A stretch of DNA of 64,000 nucleotides, taken from positions 13,888,001 to 13,952,000 of the forward strand of contig JBHGNT010000017.1 of the NCBI GenBank assembly GCA_043228905.1, in the 5' to 3' direction. The notes under the pieces were generated by a model that saw only the letters and a program-made list of their open reading frames with translations, was not told where the DNA came from and did no database searches. Numbering within the stretch: position 1 is the stretch's first letter; each line of letters opens with the position of its first letter. Shown piece after piece: positions 10,509 through 22,215 of the stretch. The stretch comes from Azolla caroliniana. Its lineage: Eukaryota > Polypodiophyta. Made by a program: the position numbers and the translations under genes.

Positions 10509-11347
10509 TAGCAATGGGCGCGGTTCGGTTTCGGTTCGGTTCGGTTTCTTGACCTTGAAACCAAACCAAACCAAACCAAACCGGTTATTCAGAATAAAAA
10601 CCAAACCAAACCATTTAAAAAATTTGAAGCCATTTAAACCAAACTATTTAAGCCAAACCATTTAAACCAAACCGTTTAATAGGTATGAGAAACCAAACCG
10701 TTTATGTAAAATGTAGAACCAAACCGAACCGGTTTACCAAAAATCAAAACCAAACCAGTGTATCAAACATCAAAACCAAACCAAACCAAATTGGTTTTGA
10801 CATAATCCAAGCAACACGAAACAATAAATTGTACCAAATCAAAGACTAGAACACTATAAAATAACAGAAATTCACAACACATTTTCTGAAAATTGTTAAT
10901 TTGTGAAACATGATAAGATATTACATAAAAAGATAAATGTTTTTTGGAATGATAACAAAAATCCATACCATAGAGTTCCAAAATTCCATAAATAGAGTTC
11001 CAAATTTCCAATTAAGAACAACAATCCATATAATAGAGTTCCAATTTTCCAAATCCATAGGACCATATATGTAAACTTAATCCAGCTTTTTGTTTCCAAT
11101 ATTTGAATAAGGGATTCCTGAAAGTATAAAATATACAAAAGAATTAAGTAATTCATAATAACAAATTTAAAGAATCGACTAAAAACAAAATAGTAAACAA
11201 CATGTAATAAAAATTACAATGACTTTGAAGATCTCCAATTGCAACCACTATTGTCGTTAACATGTCAAAAATCAACATGATTCCTGTACATATAAAATAC
11301 ATAAAAACAAGTAAGTAATTATTAATAAAAATACTTTAAGTAAAGAC

Positions 11348-13511
11348 TCAAATAAAAAACAACCAAGTAACAAGTATGCATACCTTAATTTTCCTTTGAC
11401 TATCATGCGATATGTAATCTATTACCTCGTCTTCAGCAACAAGATCATCCAAATTCATTGTTAGTTCCGCATAACTGATGTGAAAATTATCTAACATTTG
11501 AACATTACATTCTTTTAAAACATTCATCCATGATCGAACGCACATTTCAGCTTTGAAAGTGCATGAATGTAGTTTTATCCTATTATCAAAGGTCATTTTT
11601 GCTGCCGAATTAGCCTCTTCAGCAGGTACTGATGATGCTGGTATACTGAGGTAATCACATGCCATCCTGTATAGTGAAGGCATTGCCGATTTATTATCAT
11701 TCCACCATTGTAAAGGATCCTTGTCCGTGCTAGCCGAAGGAAGTCTCATAAAGTGCTGAATTTCTGACTGTGAATCGGAAATAAGACTTTTATTATTTAC
11801 ACCCATTAACGTCCAAATTTTAGAATTCTTATCATTTTCATGTATTGTGGTTGAAGCCGAAGGTGGTTCAACATCACTCGAGAACGAGTGATAGTGGGAC
11901 TCAATCATGCTTTCAATCAACTTAATATCTAACTCTCTTTCTGTATGATTATTTGGAAGAGGCAATCTATCAAACAAATAAAACGGTTTTAAACTCAAAT
12001 AAAAAATCAGAAATCATGATGATAATTGTACGATATAAAGGTAAGCATTACCTGGGATCAAGAAACATTGCTATGCGAGATGGAATAGACTTTAACGATT
12101 CTTGATACTTAATTAAATATTGCAAGCAGTTCTCAGATGCTCTTTGAAGCACCTCTTGTGTGAATCTAGATGATCCTGGAAGCGAAGAATCTAAAAATTG
12201 ATTGCAATGATTTAGTAAACAATTATATGCTAGCGATGCTAGTGATAATGTAGGATATCTTGAGCCTCCCAGAAAAGTAGAAACCTCGGCCGGTGTATCT
12301 AGCCATTCCGCCATGGCATGTATGTGACTCCAATCTTCTCTGGTCAAGACATTACCATTGAAATCACTTGATATTGTTAAATCTGAAATTGTAAAGTTCA
12401 ATACATCTTTATCCTTGATAGATTGCCTAAACATTTCCAAGGTAGAATTCCATCTTGTAACAACATCGAGCCTTGGGGGTTCCCTTTCATGATGCTCAAC
12501 CATCCTAGCATACTTCCTAAACACTTCCCTTCGAACCTTGCTAGATCTAATAGTATGGAGCACTGTTCTCAACTTTTCTGTTGAGGGTGAGATAACCTCT
12601 AATGCTGCCTTGATACCCAACTGAAAAGTGTGAACCATACATCTTAACATATGTGATGGAGCCAAAATTTCCTTACCATGCTCATCTTGTAACAACATGC
12701 TCAACTCTTTTGCAGCTACTTGTGCATCACTCGCTCCATCAAAAATTGTAGCTAAGAGTCGACTAGAAATATCAAAGGATCGAAGTCGAGCAAAAAGGGC
12801 ATGTGCACAACGCTTCCCTGATCCAACACCTGGAAATACATGCACAAAATCCAATAACATTGACCTTGACCTTGCTGTTTCATGACATACCCAATGAAGT
12901 GTCACTGAGTAAAAGCCCTTCAAACTACTATTTGACCAACCATCAAATGTTATGGAAAATCTTGATTGGCATTTCGATAGCAAATCTATCACCTAACGAC
13001 GCAACACCACATACATTTCTAGGATAGAACGCTTAATTGTGCGTCTTGACTTTACTTGATATCCAGGTACAATTTGTTGCATGAACTCCTTAAATTCAGG
13101 TGATTCCACATGTGCATGGGGCAATGTTCCCTTCACAATATACTTCACGATGGCAGCATCAATTTTCTTCTCTAAAACATGAGATACTCTAGCTGACTCA
13201 ATTGAAGATTGAATGTGTTGTGATATACCTGAATTTTGGTCTGGGTCGCTTGATAAACGATGCTTTTCTGCTAAATGTTTGGCTATAGTGCCTGTGGATG
13301 TTGTAGAAGACCAACAAACATGGCAATGATGGCATCGTCGTCGAGGTGTGCCATTATCCATATAAAATATGATGTGAGCATCTGTCCATGATGTGCGTAG
13401 CCTTTTTCTTGAGCTACTTGTTGACCCACGACTAACATCAATTGAAGATGAGTTCATTGCAGCATCAATTTGAGATGATGATTCCATTTTATGGTGTCCT
13501 ATAAAATTCAA
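11348..13511 (-). pseudogene. hAT transposase, interrupted by one in-frame stop
   Basis: The transposase would bind the element ends and catalyse cut-and-paste movement. Exon 1 runs 13511-12052 and exon 2 from 11966 to about 11348. The 85-bp intron (12051-11967) has GT-AG ends and keeps frame. An N-terminal BED zinc finger is visible (CHHC, then HLAEKH). The RNase-H-like catalytic core follows (ITFDGWSN, later RCMVHTFQLGI and VVTRWNSTLEMF). The C-terminal hATC dimerisation region contains WWNDNKSAMPSLYRMACDYL and PAEEANSAAK. A TAG at 12993-12995 interrupts an otherwise continuous frame between finger and core. A second start at 13487 is possible. The extreme C-terminus may be spliced differently. 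Confidence 0.85.
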
Positions 13512-13678
13512 TTAACTCAATTAGCACATTTCAAATACATTATAATGAGAAAAATAAATGAAGTAGAAAGTTTGCTAAGTTAGCTAAGAACAGTAAAACA
13601 ACCATTATGTCTAATGGCAAACATAGAAAGATAGACATGTTAACATAGAAAGATACATTGTTACATTGCTAAGTTAGC

Positions 13679-14149
13679 TCAACTTGGTGGCTTTTTGAGA
13701 TTCTTGGGGAGGCAAAGGATTTCAAGACCATAGAATTTCTCATGGAAGACATAGTTAAGGATCAAGTTAGTTTGATACTGAATGCTTTCACAGCTATTGC
13801 CAGGGTCTATGCTTATGTTGGAATGCTTGAAGCTTCTGTCACAGCCTTTGAAAGGATGGAGAAATATGATTGTATTCCCAATTCCCATACATTTAACATA
13901 ATGATTGATGCATTGGTGAAAGCAGGGTTTCCAAAGCAAGCTTATGGGATGTATGATAAGATGCTTCAGCATGTTTTGTTAACAAACTTGTATATATGTA
14001 ACCTTCTTGTTTATTCCTTCTAGCAAGAAGAGAAACCAGGAGATGTTGCATTATTTAAGATGATGAAAGAAAAGGGAGAAGTGCCCAACATAAACACTTA
14101 TAATTTCCTTGCCAATGGCCTTTCAAAAGCAGGTGAGGGAAGATGTTAA
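13679..14149 (+). pseudogene. Captured pentatricopeptide-repeat (PPR) gene fragment
   Basis: The plus-strand frame from about 13679 reads PPR repeats: a helix pair around IARVYAYVGMLEASVTAFER, then CIPNSHTFNIMIDALVKAGF and PKQAYGMYDKML, then a further unit with VPNINTYNFLANGLSKAG. The 35-residue periodicity is clear. PPR proteins bind organellar RNA, but this piece lacks a start, a transit peptide and most repeats. It has a TAG at about 14022-14024 and ends near 14149, just after a GTGAG donor-like site. It lies wholly inside the hAT element, opposite to the transposase, which implies capture from a host gene. Confidence 0.8.
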
Positions 14150-15183
14150 GTTATGTGATTTAATCAAATTTAGTTATAATTAAATTTGAGAGAGAATTTT
14201 GGACCTATATTATGAAGCACCATAAGCCAAATCCCGAGTCTAATAAGCATAAAGATAATGTCAAGAGGAATCTTGTATATATAAATAATTCCATAGAGCA
14301 GTAAATCGCAATGAAACTAACATCCCATGCACTGAAGTTCTGGCTGCACAATACAATACAAATATAAAGTAAAGTATTGGGAACAGTGATAAGGGTTCGG
14401 CCCAATTTGTGAGAAACCAATTAAATGCAATGGAACTATATGTTATGGTGCACTATACAAATGTAATGCAGAGGAAACCCGGAAATGATAAGGTTTCAAT
14501 CCAATTTATTAAAAACGATGTGATAATAAATTCCACCATCAAGAGCATGATTTACTTCTCATACATGTCTAAAATGATCTTCAACTCATCAGTCAAAGAG
14601 AAGACTGCAATTTTTTCATGTTAACTAAAAGGAAAAACTTAGCCTGTGTTATGGATCATACCTGTGTTATGGAGAGTCTGGAGTCTGAAGAGCAATGAAG
14701 TGGTGATTGGAAGTGGTGATTGGTGGTTGCCGCCTCAGCCTGCACAATGCCGCCTGTGTAGTGCGCCTCCTGAATCCTTTCTGTTCGATAGTTGTGTCTG
14801 TCTGTCTGTAGATACACTGTAGTTTGTAGTATGTACTTACTACTACTAACTAGTATTAGGTCCATAGTAAAAATAAGAAGGGTATAATTTATAAAATAGA
14901 AAATTTAGGAAGGGTATAATTTATAAAATTGAAAATTTAGGGCTAGGGTAAGAACCTATAAACCTATAAACCGAACCAAATTAATAGAAACCGTTAAACC
15001 GATAAAACCGATAAACCGATAAACCGATAAATGTTAAACCGAACCGAACCGAAACCAAACCGAACTTTCATTCTTTAAACCAAACCAAACTCATTATATA
15101 ATTTTGAACCGATAAACCGTTAAGCCACGGTTTAACGGTTCGGTTCGGTTTGAGCCGAAACCGTGCCCATTGCTAGAGATGTC

Positions 15184-15650
15184 ATAGAAGGATCGTCCCA
15201 CCAGGCCGAATCGGAGATTTGACAACTAGTCGAACCGGAAGACAAAGCCGAATCGACAAGGGTCGAAAAAGGCAAAGTCGACAAGGTGCAAATTGGAATC
15301 GACAGAGTCGACCCAACCGAAACACCCAAGGCCACAAAGAAAAATAGATCTGAGTCGGCTAAATCTCCTACCACTAAGTCAATCAATCCTGAAGAAGGGG
15401 AGGCTGATGAGACATCGCCGAAATCCTATCACAGGGGCAAGTCATCCAACATGACTCCTAATATAAGTGGTTCAACAAGTGTTGATCGATTGAAGGACTC
15501 GAATCGATCACTTCAACACCTAGGAGATCCAGACGAGTTCAAAGGCCAACATAGTTCTATGAACCGGGCCTTGACTACGTCAACTACACCGATGCAGGCG
15601 AACCAAGCACATACGACGAAACTATAGTCACATCGGACATCGATACATGA
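15184..15650 (+). pseudogene. Ty1-copia integrase-RT linker fragment (right part)
   Basis: This continues the plus-strand copia frame from 10508 through a charged, low-complexity linker. It reaches the usual start of the reverse transcriptase region (GEPSTYDE, then TSDIDT) near 15600-15645, with stop codons on the way. The piece ends at about 15650, where minus-strand integrase sequence begins, so the polymerase itself is missing. Confidence 0.65.
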
Positions 15651-17265
15651 CTGATGTCTAATCCCTTTGTTGGATAGGTATTGTTTGAAGACTCGTGAGG
15701 TGTATTCTCCTCAGTTGTCGGATCAGAGTGTCTTCCCTCTGTATCCTAATCGGTTCTCCACTTTAGATGTCCATCGAGTGAAGACCTTGAGCGTTTCGTC
15801 TTTCAACCTTATTGAATAGGCCCAGACTTTCCGTGTACAATCACCTACAAATGTGATGAAGTACCAAGAACCACCTAGTGATCTCTCAGGCATAGGCCCA
15901 CATATATCTATGTGCACGAACTCTAGGGGTTGTCGACGTATCGTTTAGTAATGGAGAGAGTGCGAATTTCGGGTCTGTTTCCCATAGCGACAATGCTCGC
16001 AGAAGTCCGTCTTCACTTAGAGTTTCGGGATGTAGTCGACCGCCATTAGCCGATCAAGTCTAGCTTGAGACATATGGCCGAGTCGGCCATGCCATAAGTT
16101 CGGGTCGATATTTTCGGCTACGTTCACGGCCCCTTCTGGATTGATCGCCATCATTGGATACAAGTTATTGTACTTGTGTTTGTTCCCAATCTTTAGATTT
16201 CCTCGGTTGATCATCCATGTCGACTCACTAAGAGTCGTTCTGTACCCATCTTCGGTAGCATGCCGATGGAGACCAAACTCCTTTTTAGTGCGGGTAGATG
16301 CCGAACTTGGTGTAGGGTGATCATATTGCCATTTGACAGTTGGATTGGTACTTCTCCAATTCCTGCCCATTGCCTAGTCAGACTATGTTGTTGTTGGATT
16401 GGTACAATCTTGCCCATTGCCTAGTCGGATTGTGTCGTTGGCTTCAGCCGAATAGCTCGAAAACCATTTGATGTTTGGGGTTACGTGGAATGTGGCACCG
16501 GAGTCCAATAACCACGTATGTGCATCTTGCGCACTGCAGAGAACTTCTCCAATCAAAGAGTCTTCTAAGGAGAGGATTTATCTCGATCGGGTGTTAGCAA
16601 TGTTGACTTAGTTGCCAATTGGAGAGGGGTTCGAGTCGAATTGTCCTCGATTCCACTCGGATCACCGACCACTCTCTTTCCTCTTGATCGACTAGCAGTC
16701 GGAAACATTGTGACCGACTTTTTTGCAATGAGTGCAGAATTCGCCCGACCGACTCGTTCTCGACTTTGACCGTTGTCAGTCTCCCCTCATTTTCGATCGA
16801 CTATGATTTCGACCAGTTTTGTCGGCTTGTTCTCTCGATCGACTCAATTGGTCGATCGACTCGGTCGAGTGGTGGGCTTCTACCGACTCGTCAATGGTGA
16901 GTCCCATCGATTTTCGTCTAATATCCTCAGTGAGGACTTAGCCAACTATTTCCTCTAGATTTAGATTTGGTCGGCTATTGGCAAATGTCGTATGTCGTGC
17001 AGAATACTTCCCAACTCGCCGGCAAGCTCAATAGGAGGGCAAGGGCTTTCACTTCTTCTTCGAAGTTGATCCCTTGTGAGGAGAGTTCAAACAACACCCG
17101 GCTGAAGGTGTTGATGTGGGAGGTGGCTAGATGGGTCTCTCTTATCTTCATGTTGAATAGTCGTTTTGATGATGAGGACTCCTCATACACATCCTGTAAC
17201 CTCTCCCATAGTGTTATTTCGTTCTCTCTCTCTCTCTCTCTAACTCTACACTCCAAGATTCAAAT
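15651..17265 (-). pseudogene. Ty1-copia gag-protease-integrase remnant, inverted
   Basis: On the minus strand the order is that of copia. First is a gag segment (LWERLQDVYEESSSSKRLF, about 17210-16975). A CCHC knuckle follows, spaced C-x2-C-x4-H-x4-C (about 16735-16694), then protease with LLDSGATFHVT near 16500. Next come the pre-integrase motif LWHGRLGHMSQ near 16085 and integrase with HIDICGPMPERS and, near 15700, SDN and GEYTSR. Many stops and frameshifts show it is dead. It meets the plus-strand half of a copia element tail to tail at about 15650, which indicates an inversion or rejoined fragments. Confidence 0.78.
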
Positions 17266-18494
17266 CTCTATGTTACAACGTTAGGTTAGAGCTTATATAC
17301 TCAAGCCCTAACTATTGGACGTGTTCACACTAGTAAGGATACAAAGTGGAAGGAGTCGGCCTTTTATGCCAACAAATCAAACTATTCTAATTTTGATCTT
17401 TATAAGACAAAAAATTTCTATCTCCTTGATTTCACATTATTGCAATCTATTTTTAGATTTAATCGAGATAGTTATTGTTTACTCTAGTTATACACGTGTG
17501 GATGTTTTATTCAATGGAACACATGATTCTCCAAGGACGTTAAAATATGGTGTAGCTTTGAGGTTTAAAATTATCCTTGTCTTTCAACATTTTAATCTCA
17601 ATTCAATTGAACATAGGTAAAGGTGTTAAAAACGTACATGTTCACAAAGATTGGGAAGATCGTGTGATCGCAACTTTGTTTCACATTTCATCTCAGTACA
17701 ATTTGCTCATGTTTTCTATCACGGATTCAAAAGGTTTGCTTAGCAAACTTCCCATGTCATTATTCTATGCACCAACTACTTGAGGAGCGTGTTGAAGTTC
17801 GTAACACACATACTATTGTGAACAATTTGCCCTCCTCAAAGAGATGCAACTATAAAGGCAATCCAGATATTAAATTACCTCTGGTTCGGCCATGAGTTAA
17901 GGTTAAGTTTTAAAGAGGTCATGTCTCCCCACATAAACCAAATGGTTTGCTTTAAACATTTAATAGGAAAAATTTGGATAAGGTTTAATGCTTAGTCCAT
18001 GTGACTTGACACATTAGAAAGACAAACATTATTGCCAAAGTTATGATTACATCCAATGAAAAACTAAAACTTCAGATCTATCCCTGAGCAATCATATGAT
18101 GATGAGATCCGAACCATTTTCAAACAAGCCAAAATTAAAGCCCTAATTAAGCCAATACCATTTGAAGAAAATTGGCAAAGATTCAGAATTACTCTTAATA
18201 GTTAACACTAGAAGAATAAGTATGTAACTCATCAATGAACACTGCGACATACCAATATAATCAAGCATCATACAACATCATCTCATCATTTAACACATTT
18301 CACAGGAAAAATATTTGAATTTGTTGGCCTCATCTATGAATCCTTTTGACACACTAAGTTGTTGAAACAAATGTGTATGCAAACATACATTAACATTATA
18401 CAAGATATCGACCAATGTCAGCAAAGTGATTTCAGGCAAGAACACTGCTGCTATTTTAGCCAAACTTCAATTCCCGATCACATTAAACAGAAAA
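17266..18494. other. Intergenic, no gene seen
   Basis: AT-rich sequence with a CT run at 17222-17242 bordering the copia remnant. No convincing coding or RNA feature. The last few hundred bases are the 3' flank of the receptor gene on the minus strand. Confidence 0.5.
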
Positions 18495-19817
18495 CTAGAG
18501 CTCAAATTCATCATCTTTTAGTGCTTCAAGAGCTGCTTCCTCCTCCTCTTCATCAAGCACAAAATAGGGATTATGAGGCACAGGACGAAACTTATACCCA
18601 GTGAAGATGTAGAAAGCCAGAGTAGCTGTTTCTCTTGCAAGTTCACTCACCCATGTATAATGGTATGAAGTCACAGTTTGCAACGCGAATACCACTATTC
18701 TCGTAAAGTATATATATGCCACAACCACCACGTAATACTGCCTGAAAAGTGTTAGCTTCACAAGATTCTTTGCAGCCTTTCCATCAGTGCGAGCCGCCTC
18801 ACGTAGATGTTTAATCGACCATACAATAGGAAACAGCACTGCGCAGCAACAAACCACATCTACAAGCAAGAAGAGTTGGGTCCAAGTAATCCAGTTTTTG
18901 TCTGACAATCCTGCTTCGCCAATCACTACACTTGCAATATTTGCAATTACTTGTAATGGAATTACAACCATAAGGACTTTCTTTTCCTTCCCTTGCAAAT
19001 ACGGCTTCAGAAATGACCACCCAGTGCCAATAAGTACTATCACAGCAAAGAGCATTACTCCTTTCAAGAAGCTGAAAGCATAGAATGGCACATCCCATCC
19101 ATGCGGAGTCCCTGTCTTCTTTATATAAAACTTCTCTTCAGCATCGGAAAACATATAGAGAGCTTTAAGAACAACAAGCACGCCCATAAGGATGTGGATT
19201 CTATGAGCCGTTAATTTCTGTTTCACACATATGTAAATCCAAACACCCGCTAATAAGAAGTAAATCCAAAAGAAGGAGAAATAGAGGGCTGGAAGTTGTG
19301 TTTCGCCTTCAGATAAATAATCCTTAGTCTTACCTTCCATGTTATAAATCTTAGTTTTCACTGACATCGACACACTCACTCCTTCTAGGCAGTTTGCAAA
19401 CATAAGTGTGTATCGATTAGCTCCCGGCGCCCTATAGGTGTCATTATATTTGTTTGTTTTCTTTTCTTGCAAGCTGGCAAAGGTGAATAAAGGGTGGATC
19501 GATGAGCTTTGTAGTACACATTCGATGGATTTCTCTTCTAGTTCTCTGCTTACTTGAATCCAATCATCTTCTGTGGCTAGAAAGAAACCCATGTATGTAA
19601 GTGGAAACTTACTAGCTTGTGAACTTTTCCATTCCACATCCTCCACAAATATCTCTAGAAAACCTGCCCTTGTATAACCAAACATTTCTAGTGTGATTAA
19701 ACCTCTGTTATCATCATTAATGATGAGATGATCTATTCCTGCTTGTCCCATTTGTATCCATTGTGAAGAAACAAATATGATTGCAGTTATCCACAAAATC
19801 CATCTATTTGTTTCCAT
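18495..19817 (-). CDS. CAND6/7: Seven-transmembrane GOST/lung-7TM receptor family protein (CAND6/CAND7-like)
   Basis: A 440-aa protein from one exon. The ATG at 19817 was chosen over an upstream one (19937) because it starts a normal signal peptide (METNRWILWITAIIFVSSQW). Residues about 25-200 form the luminal or extracellular GOLD-like domain of this family. Seven hydrophobic segments follow, including YFSFFWIYFLLAGVWIYI, IHILMGVLVVLKALY, and a third ending in GWSFLKPYLQGKEKK, a family signature. The cytosolic tail ends in acidic LDEEEEEAALEAL and DDEFEL. Plant members are described as candidate G-protein-coupled receptors; animal relatives act in Golgi-endosome traffic and Wnt cargo transport. 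Which role holds here is not shown. The frame is intact and no lesion is seen. Confidence 0.9.
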   Translation of the reverse strand: METNRWILWITAIIFVSSQWIQMGQAGIDHLIINDDNRGLITLEMFGYTRAGFLEIFVEDVEWKSSQASKFPLTYMGFFLATEDDWIQVSRELEEKSIECVLQSSSIHPLFTFASLQEKKTNKYNDTYRAPGANRYTLMFANCLEGVSVSMSVKTKIYNMEGKTKDYLSEGETQLPALYFSFFWIYFLLAGVWIYICVKQKLTAHRIHILMGVLVVLKALYMFSDAEEKFYIKKTGTPHGWDVPFYAFSFLKGVMLFAVIVLIGTGWSFLKPYLQGKEKKVLMVVIPLQVIANIASVVIGEAGLSDKNWITWTQLFLLVDVVCCCAVLFPIVWSIKHLREAARTDGKAAKNLVKLTLFRQYYVVVVAYIYFTRIVVFALQTVTSYHYTWVSELARETATLAFYIFTGYKFRPVPHNPYFVLDEEEEEAALEALKDDEFEL

Positions 19818-20808
19818 CTCATAAAAGCTTATGTCAACGTGGAAACCCAAATAAAGATCTACTTTGCACAGAAATAACCTGTGTCCTACGCAATGCTTCT
19901 TTCCCTGTGTTAAAGATATGAAGTAAGTGAAAATCATCAGACATGAGTCAAAAACACAAACTTTGTAAATACGAGAATTGGTTATAAAAAAGGCCTAGAT
20001 GTGGTCGTATAAATCCTCGGACGTGGTCATATACATGCCTATAAGTGGTCATATATGAATCACTACATGCAATCATATAATTATGGTGATTAAATGATTA
20101 TTATATTTCAATTATATATGTAGAGACGCAACTGCGCTCATATAATGAACTAAATGTGATCAAATAACCGTGGTGGTGTAAATGCCTATATTTCAATCAT
20201 GTAAAGACATAAATGTGGTCGAATTAATGACCTTAATGTGGCCATGCAAATCCCTACATTTCAATAATATGATCGCCAAAATACCTATCTGAATGTGACG
20301 ATCTACACTCCTTACTTTGCAATCATATGTTGGGAGTAAACGGGGTTATGCTAAGCCTCGACAGAGATTAGCAAGCTCAGTTTTTTCAGACAGAAAAACA
20401 CGAGGGAAATTCTTTATCTTTCGGTCATATGGGGGGCCAAGAAGTGGTTAGGGACGGTGGTAAAAATAAATAAATAAGACCCATTAGGGTTTCCAATCGT
20501 ACGCTCTGCGTTATGAAAAGAGAACGACAGATCGATCCAATCGGAAACAACGCACAGAGCAGAGAGGAGGAAAGGGAAAAAAGAAAAGAAAAGAAGAACA
20601 GGGGTCATGGAGGAGCACTTACTTTCTTTCTTTCTTTCTCTGTGCGGAGCGATCTCTGAGCCTCGGTCTGCGACTGTTGTCTCTGTGTTGTTCACTCTTC
20701 ATGGTATATTTTCTCCTCTGTTTCCCATGTGTTCTCTGGTGTGGCATATTCTGAAACATATTTACAAAAGTAGCCCCTCCCTCCCTTTCTTCACCTCATG
20801 GAAGAAGC
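19818..20808. other. Upstream region of the receptor gene with degenerate short repeat
   Basis: From about 20000 to 20330 a loose motif of roughly 30-40 bp built around GTGGTCATATA and TTTCAATCATAT recurs several times in diverged form. From 20400 to 20800 the DNA is purine- or pyrimidine-rich, with short open frames but no recognisable domain. The promoter of the minus-strand receptor gene should lie just above 19817. Confidence 0.4.
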
Positions 20809-22215
20809 TAGCAATGGGACCGGTTCGGTTCGGTTTCTTTGCCTTGAAACCAAACTGAACTGAACCAAACCATTTATATAAAACAAAAGCCAAACCAAAC
20901 CATTTAAGAAAAGGTAAACCAAACTATTTAAACCAAAACGAAGCAAACCAAACCATTTATATAAAACAAAAGCCAAACCAAACCAAACCGTTTATGAACT
21001 TTAAAGCTATTAAACCAAACCATTTAAGAAAAGGTAAACCAAACTATTTAAACCAAAACGAAGCAAACCAAACCATTTATATAAAACAAAAGTCAAACCA
21101 AACCAAACCGTTTATGAACTTTAAAGCCATTAAACCAAACCATTTAAGAAAAGGTAAACCAAACTATTTAAACCAAAACGAAGTAAACCAAACCATTTAT
21201 ATAAAACAAAAGCCAAACCAAACCGTTTATAAACTTTAAAGCCATTAAACCAATCCATTTAAGAAAAGGTAAACCAAACTATTTAAACTAAAAACGTTTA
21301 GGGAAAAGTTGAAACCAGCCATTTAATAAAAGATTTAAACATAATCACATTTAAGCTAAATTAATTAAAATATATTAAATTAAATTAGCATTTATGTTTA
21401 ATCAATTAAATAGATAAATAAGCATTAGTTATACCATTAAATTTATATAAAATAAAAACCAAACCAAACTGTTTATGAACTTTCAAGCTATTGAACCAAA
21501 CCATTTAAAGAAAGGTAAACCAAACTATTTAAACCAAAAACGTTTAGGGAAAAGTTAAAACCAAACCGAGCCATTTAATAAAAAATTTAAACATGATCAC
21601 ATTTAAGCCAAATTAATTAAAAAATTAAGTAAATTAAATAAACATTATGTTTAATTAATTAAATAGATAAACAAGCATTAATTACGCCATTAAATTTATA
21701 TAAAACAAAAACCAACCAAACCGTTTATGAACTTTCAAGACATTAAACTAAACCATTTAATAAAAGGTAAACCAACCTATTTAAACCAGAACCGTTTAGG
21801 GAAAAGTTAAAACCAAACCGACCCATTTAATAAAAAATTTAAACCTAATCACATTTAAGTCAAACCAATTAAATAAATTAAAATACATTAAATTAAATAA
21901 ACCTTTATGTTTAATTAGTTAAATAAATAAATAAGCATTAAATTACACCATTAGATTAAATCAATATTTAAGTTAAGTGAATTAAATCAATAAAAAACAT
22001 TAATTAAACTATTAAATTACATAAACATTTATGGGATAAAAAAAGTTAGCCTATAAACCACTTAAACCGATAAACCCCAATTTCAAAACCAAACCAAGCC
22101 GTTTATTAATAATTAAAATTAAACCAAACCATTTAATTATTTGGGAACTTATAAACCTTTAAATTATGGCTTAGTGGTTCGGTTCGACTTGAGAGTGTCA
22201 AACCTAAACCGTTTA
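20809..22215. mobile_element. Non-autonomous hAT-like element filled with AAACC repeats
   Basis: The left end, TAGCAATGGGACCGGTTCGG, matches the terminus of the autonomous-type hAT element at 10509. The interior consists of AACCAAACC/TTTAAACC motifs, like that element's subterminal regions, with no transposase. The right end near 22170-22215 resembles the subterminal GGTTCGGTTTGAG of the larger element but lacks a clean inverted terminus, so the boundary is approximate and no target duplication could be assigned. Confidence 0.6.
20871..21255 (+). repeat. Tandem repeat, about 120-bp period, three or more copies
   Basis: Units contain CCATTTATATAAAACAAAAG, then AACCGTTTATGAACTTTAAA and CATTTAAGAAAAGGTAAACC. 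Copies start near 20871, 20953, 21073 and 21193, the last three 120 bp apart. Longer, more diverged units of roughly 240 bp follow to about 21900. The small open frame across them is a by-product. Confidence 0.8.

Larger units (their letters stand above)
10509..15175 (-). mobile_element. hAT-superfamily DNA transposon, 4667 bp, with captured gene fragment
   Basis: The ends are inverted: TAGCAATGGGCGCGGTT at the left and the reverse complement of TAGCAATGGGCACGGTT at the right. Dense subterminal clusters of AACCAAACC and GGTTCGG motifs occur near 10520-10800 and 14960-15160, as expected for transposase-binding subterminal repeats. Inside, on the minus strand, is a BED-finger hAT transposase (11348-13511); on the plus strand is a PPR gene fragment (13679-14149). 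The intact ends and target duplication show a transposition that postdates the copia fragment it split. One stop in the transposase suggests it is now non-autonomous. Confidence 0.9.
10501..15183. repeat. 8-bp target site duplication of the hAT insertion
   Basis: GAGATGTC at 10501-10508 is repeated exactly at 15176-15183, directly bordering the two inverted termini. An 8-bp duplication is the hallmark of hAT transposition. Joining the flanks also restores a continuous copia reading frame across the site. Confidence 0.92.

Noticed and set aside
20994-21239. Open frame of 81 codons with internal repeats
   Set aside because: It is read from the 120-bp AAACC tandem repeat, with no independent coding evidence.
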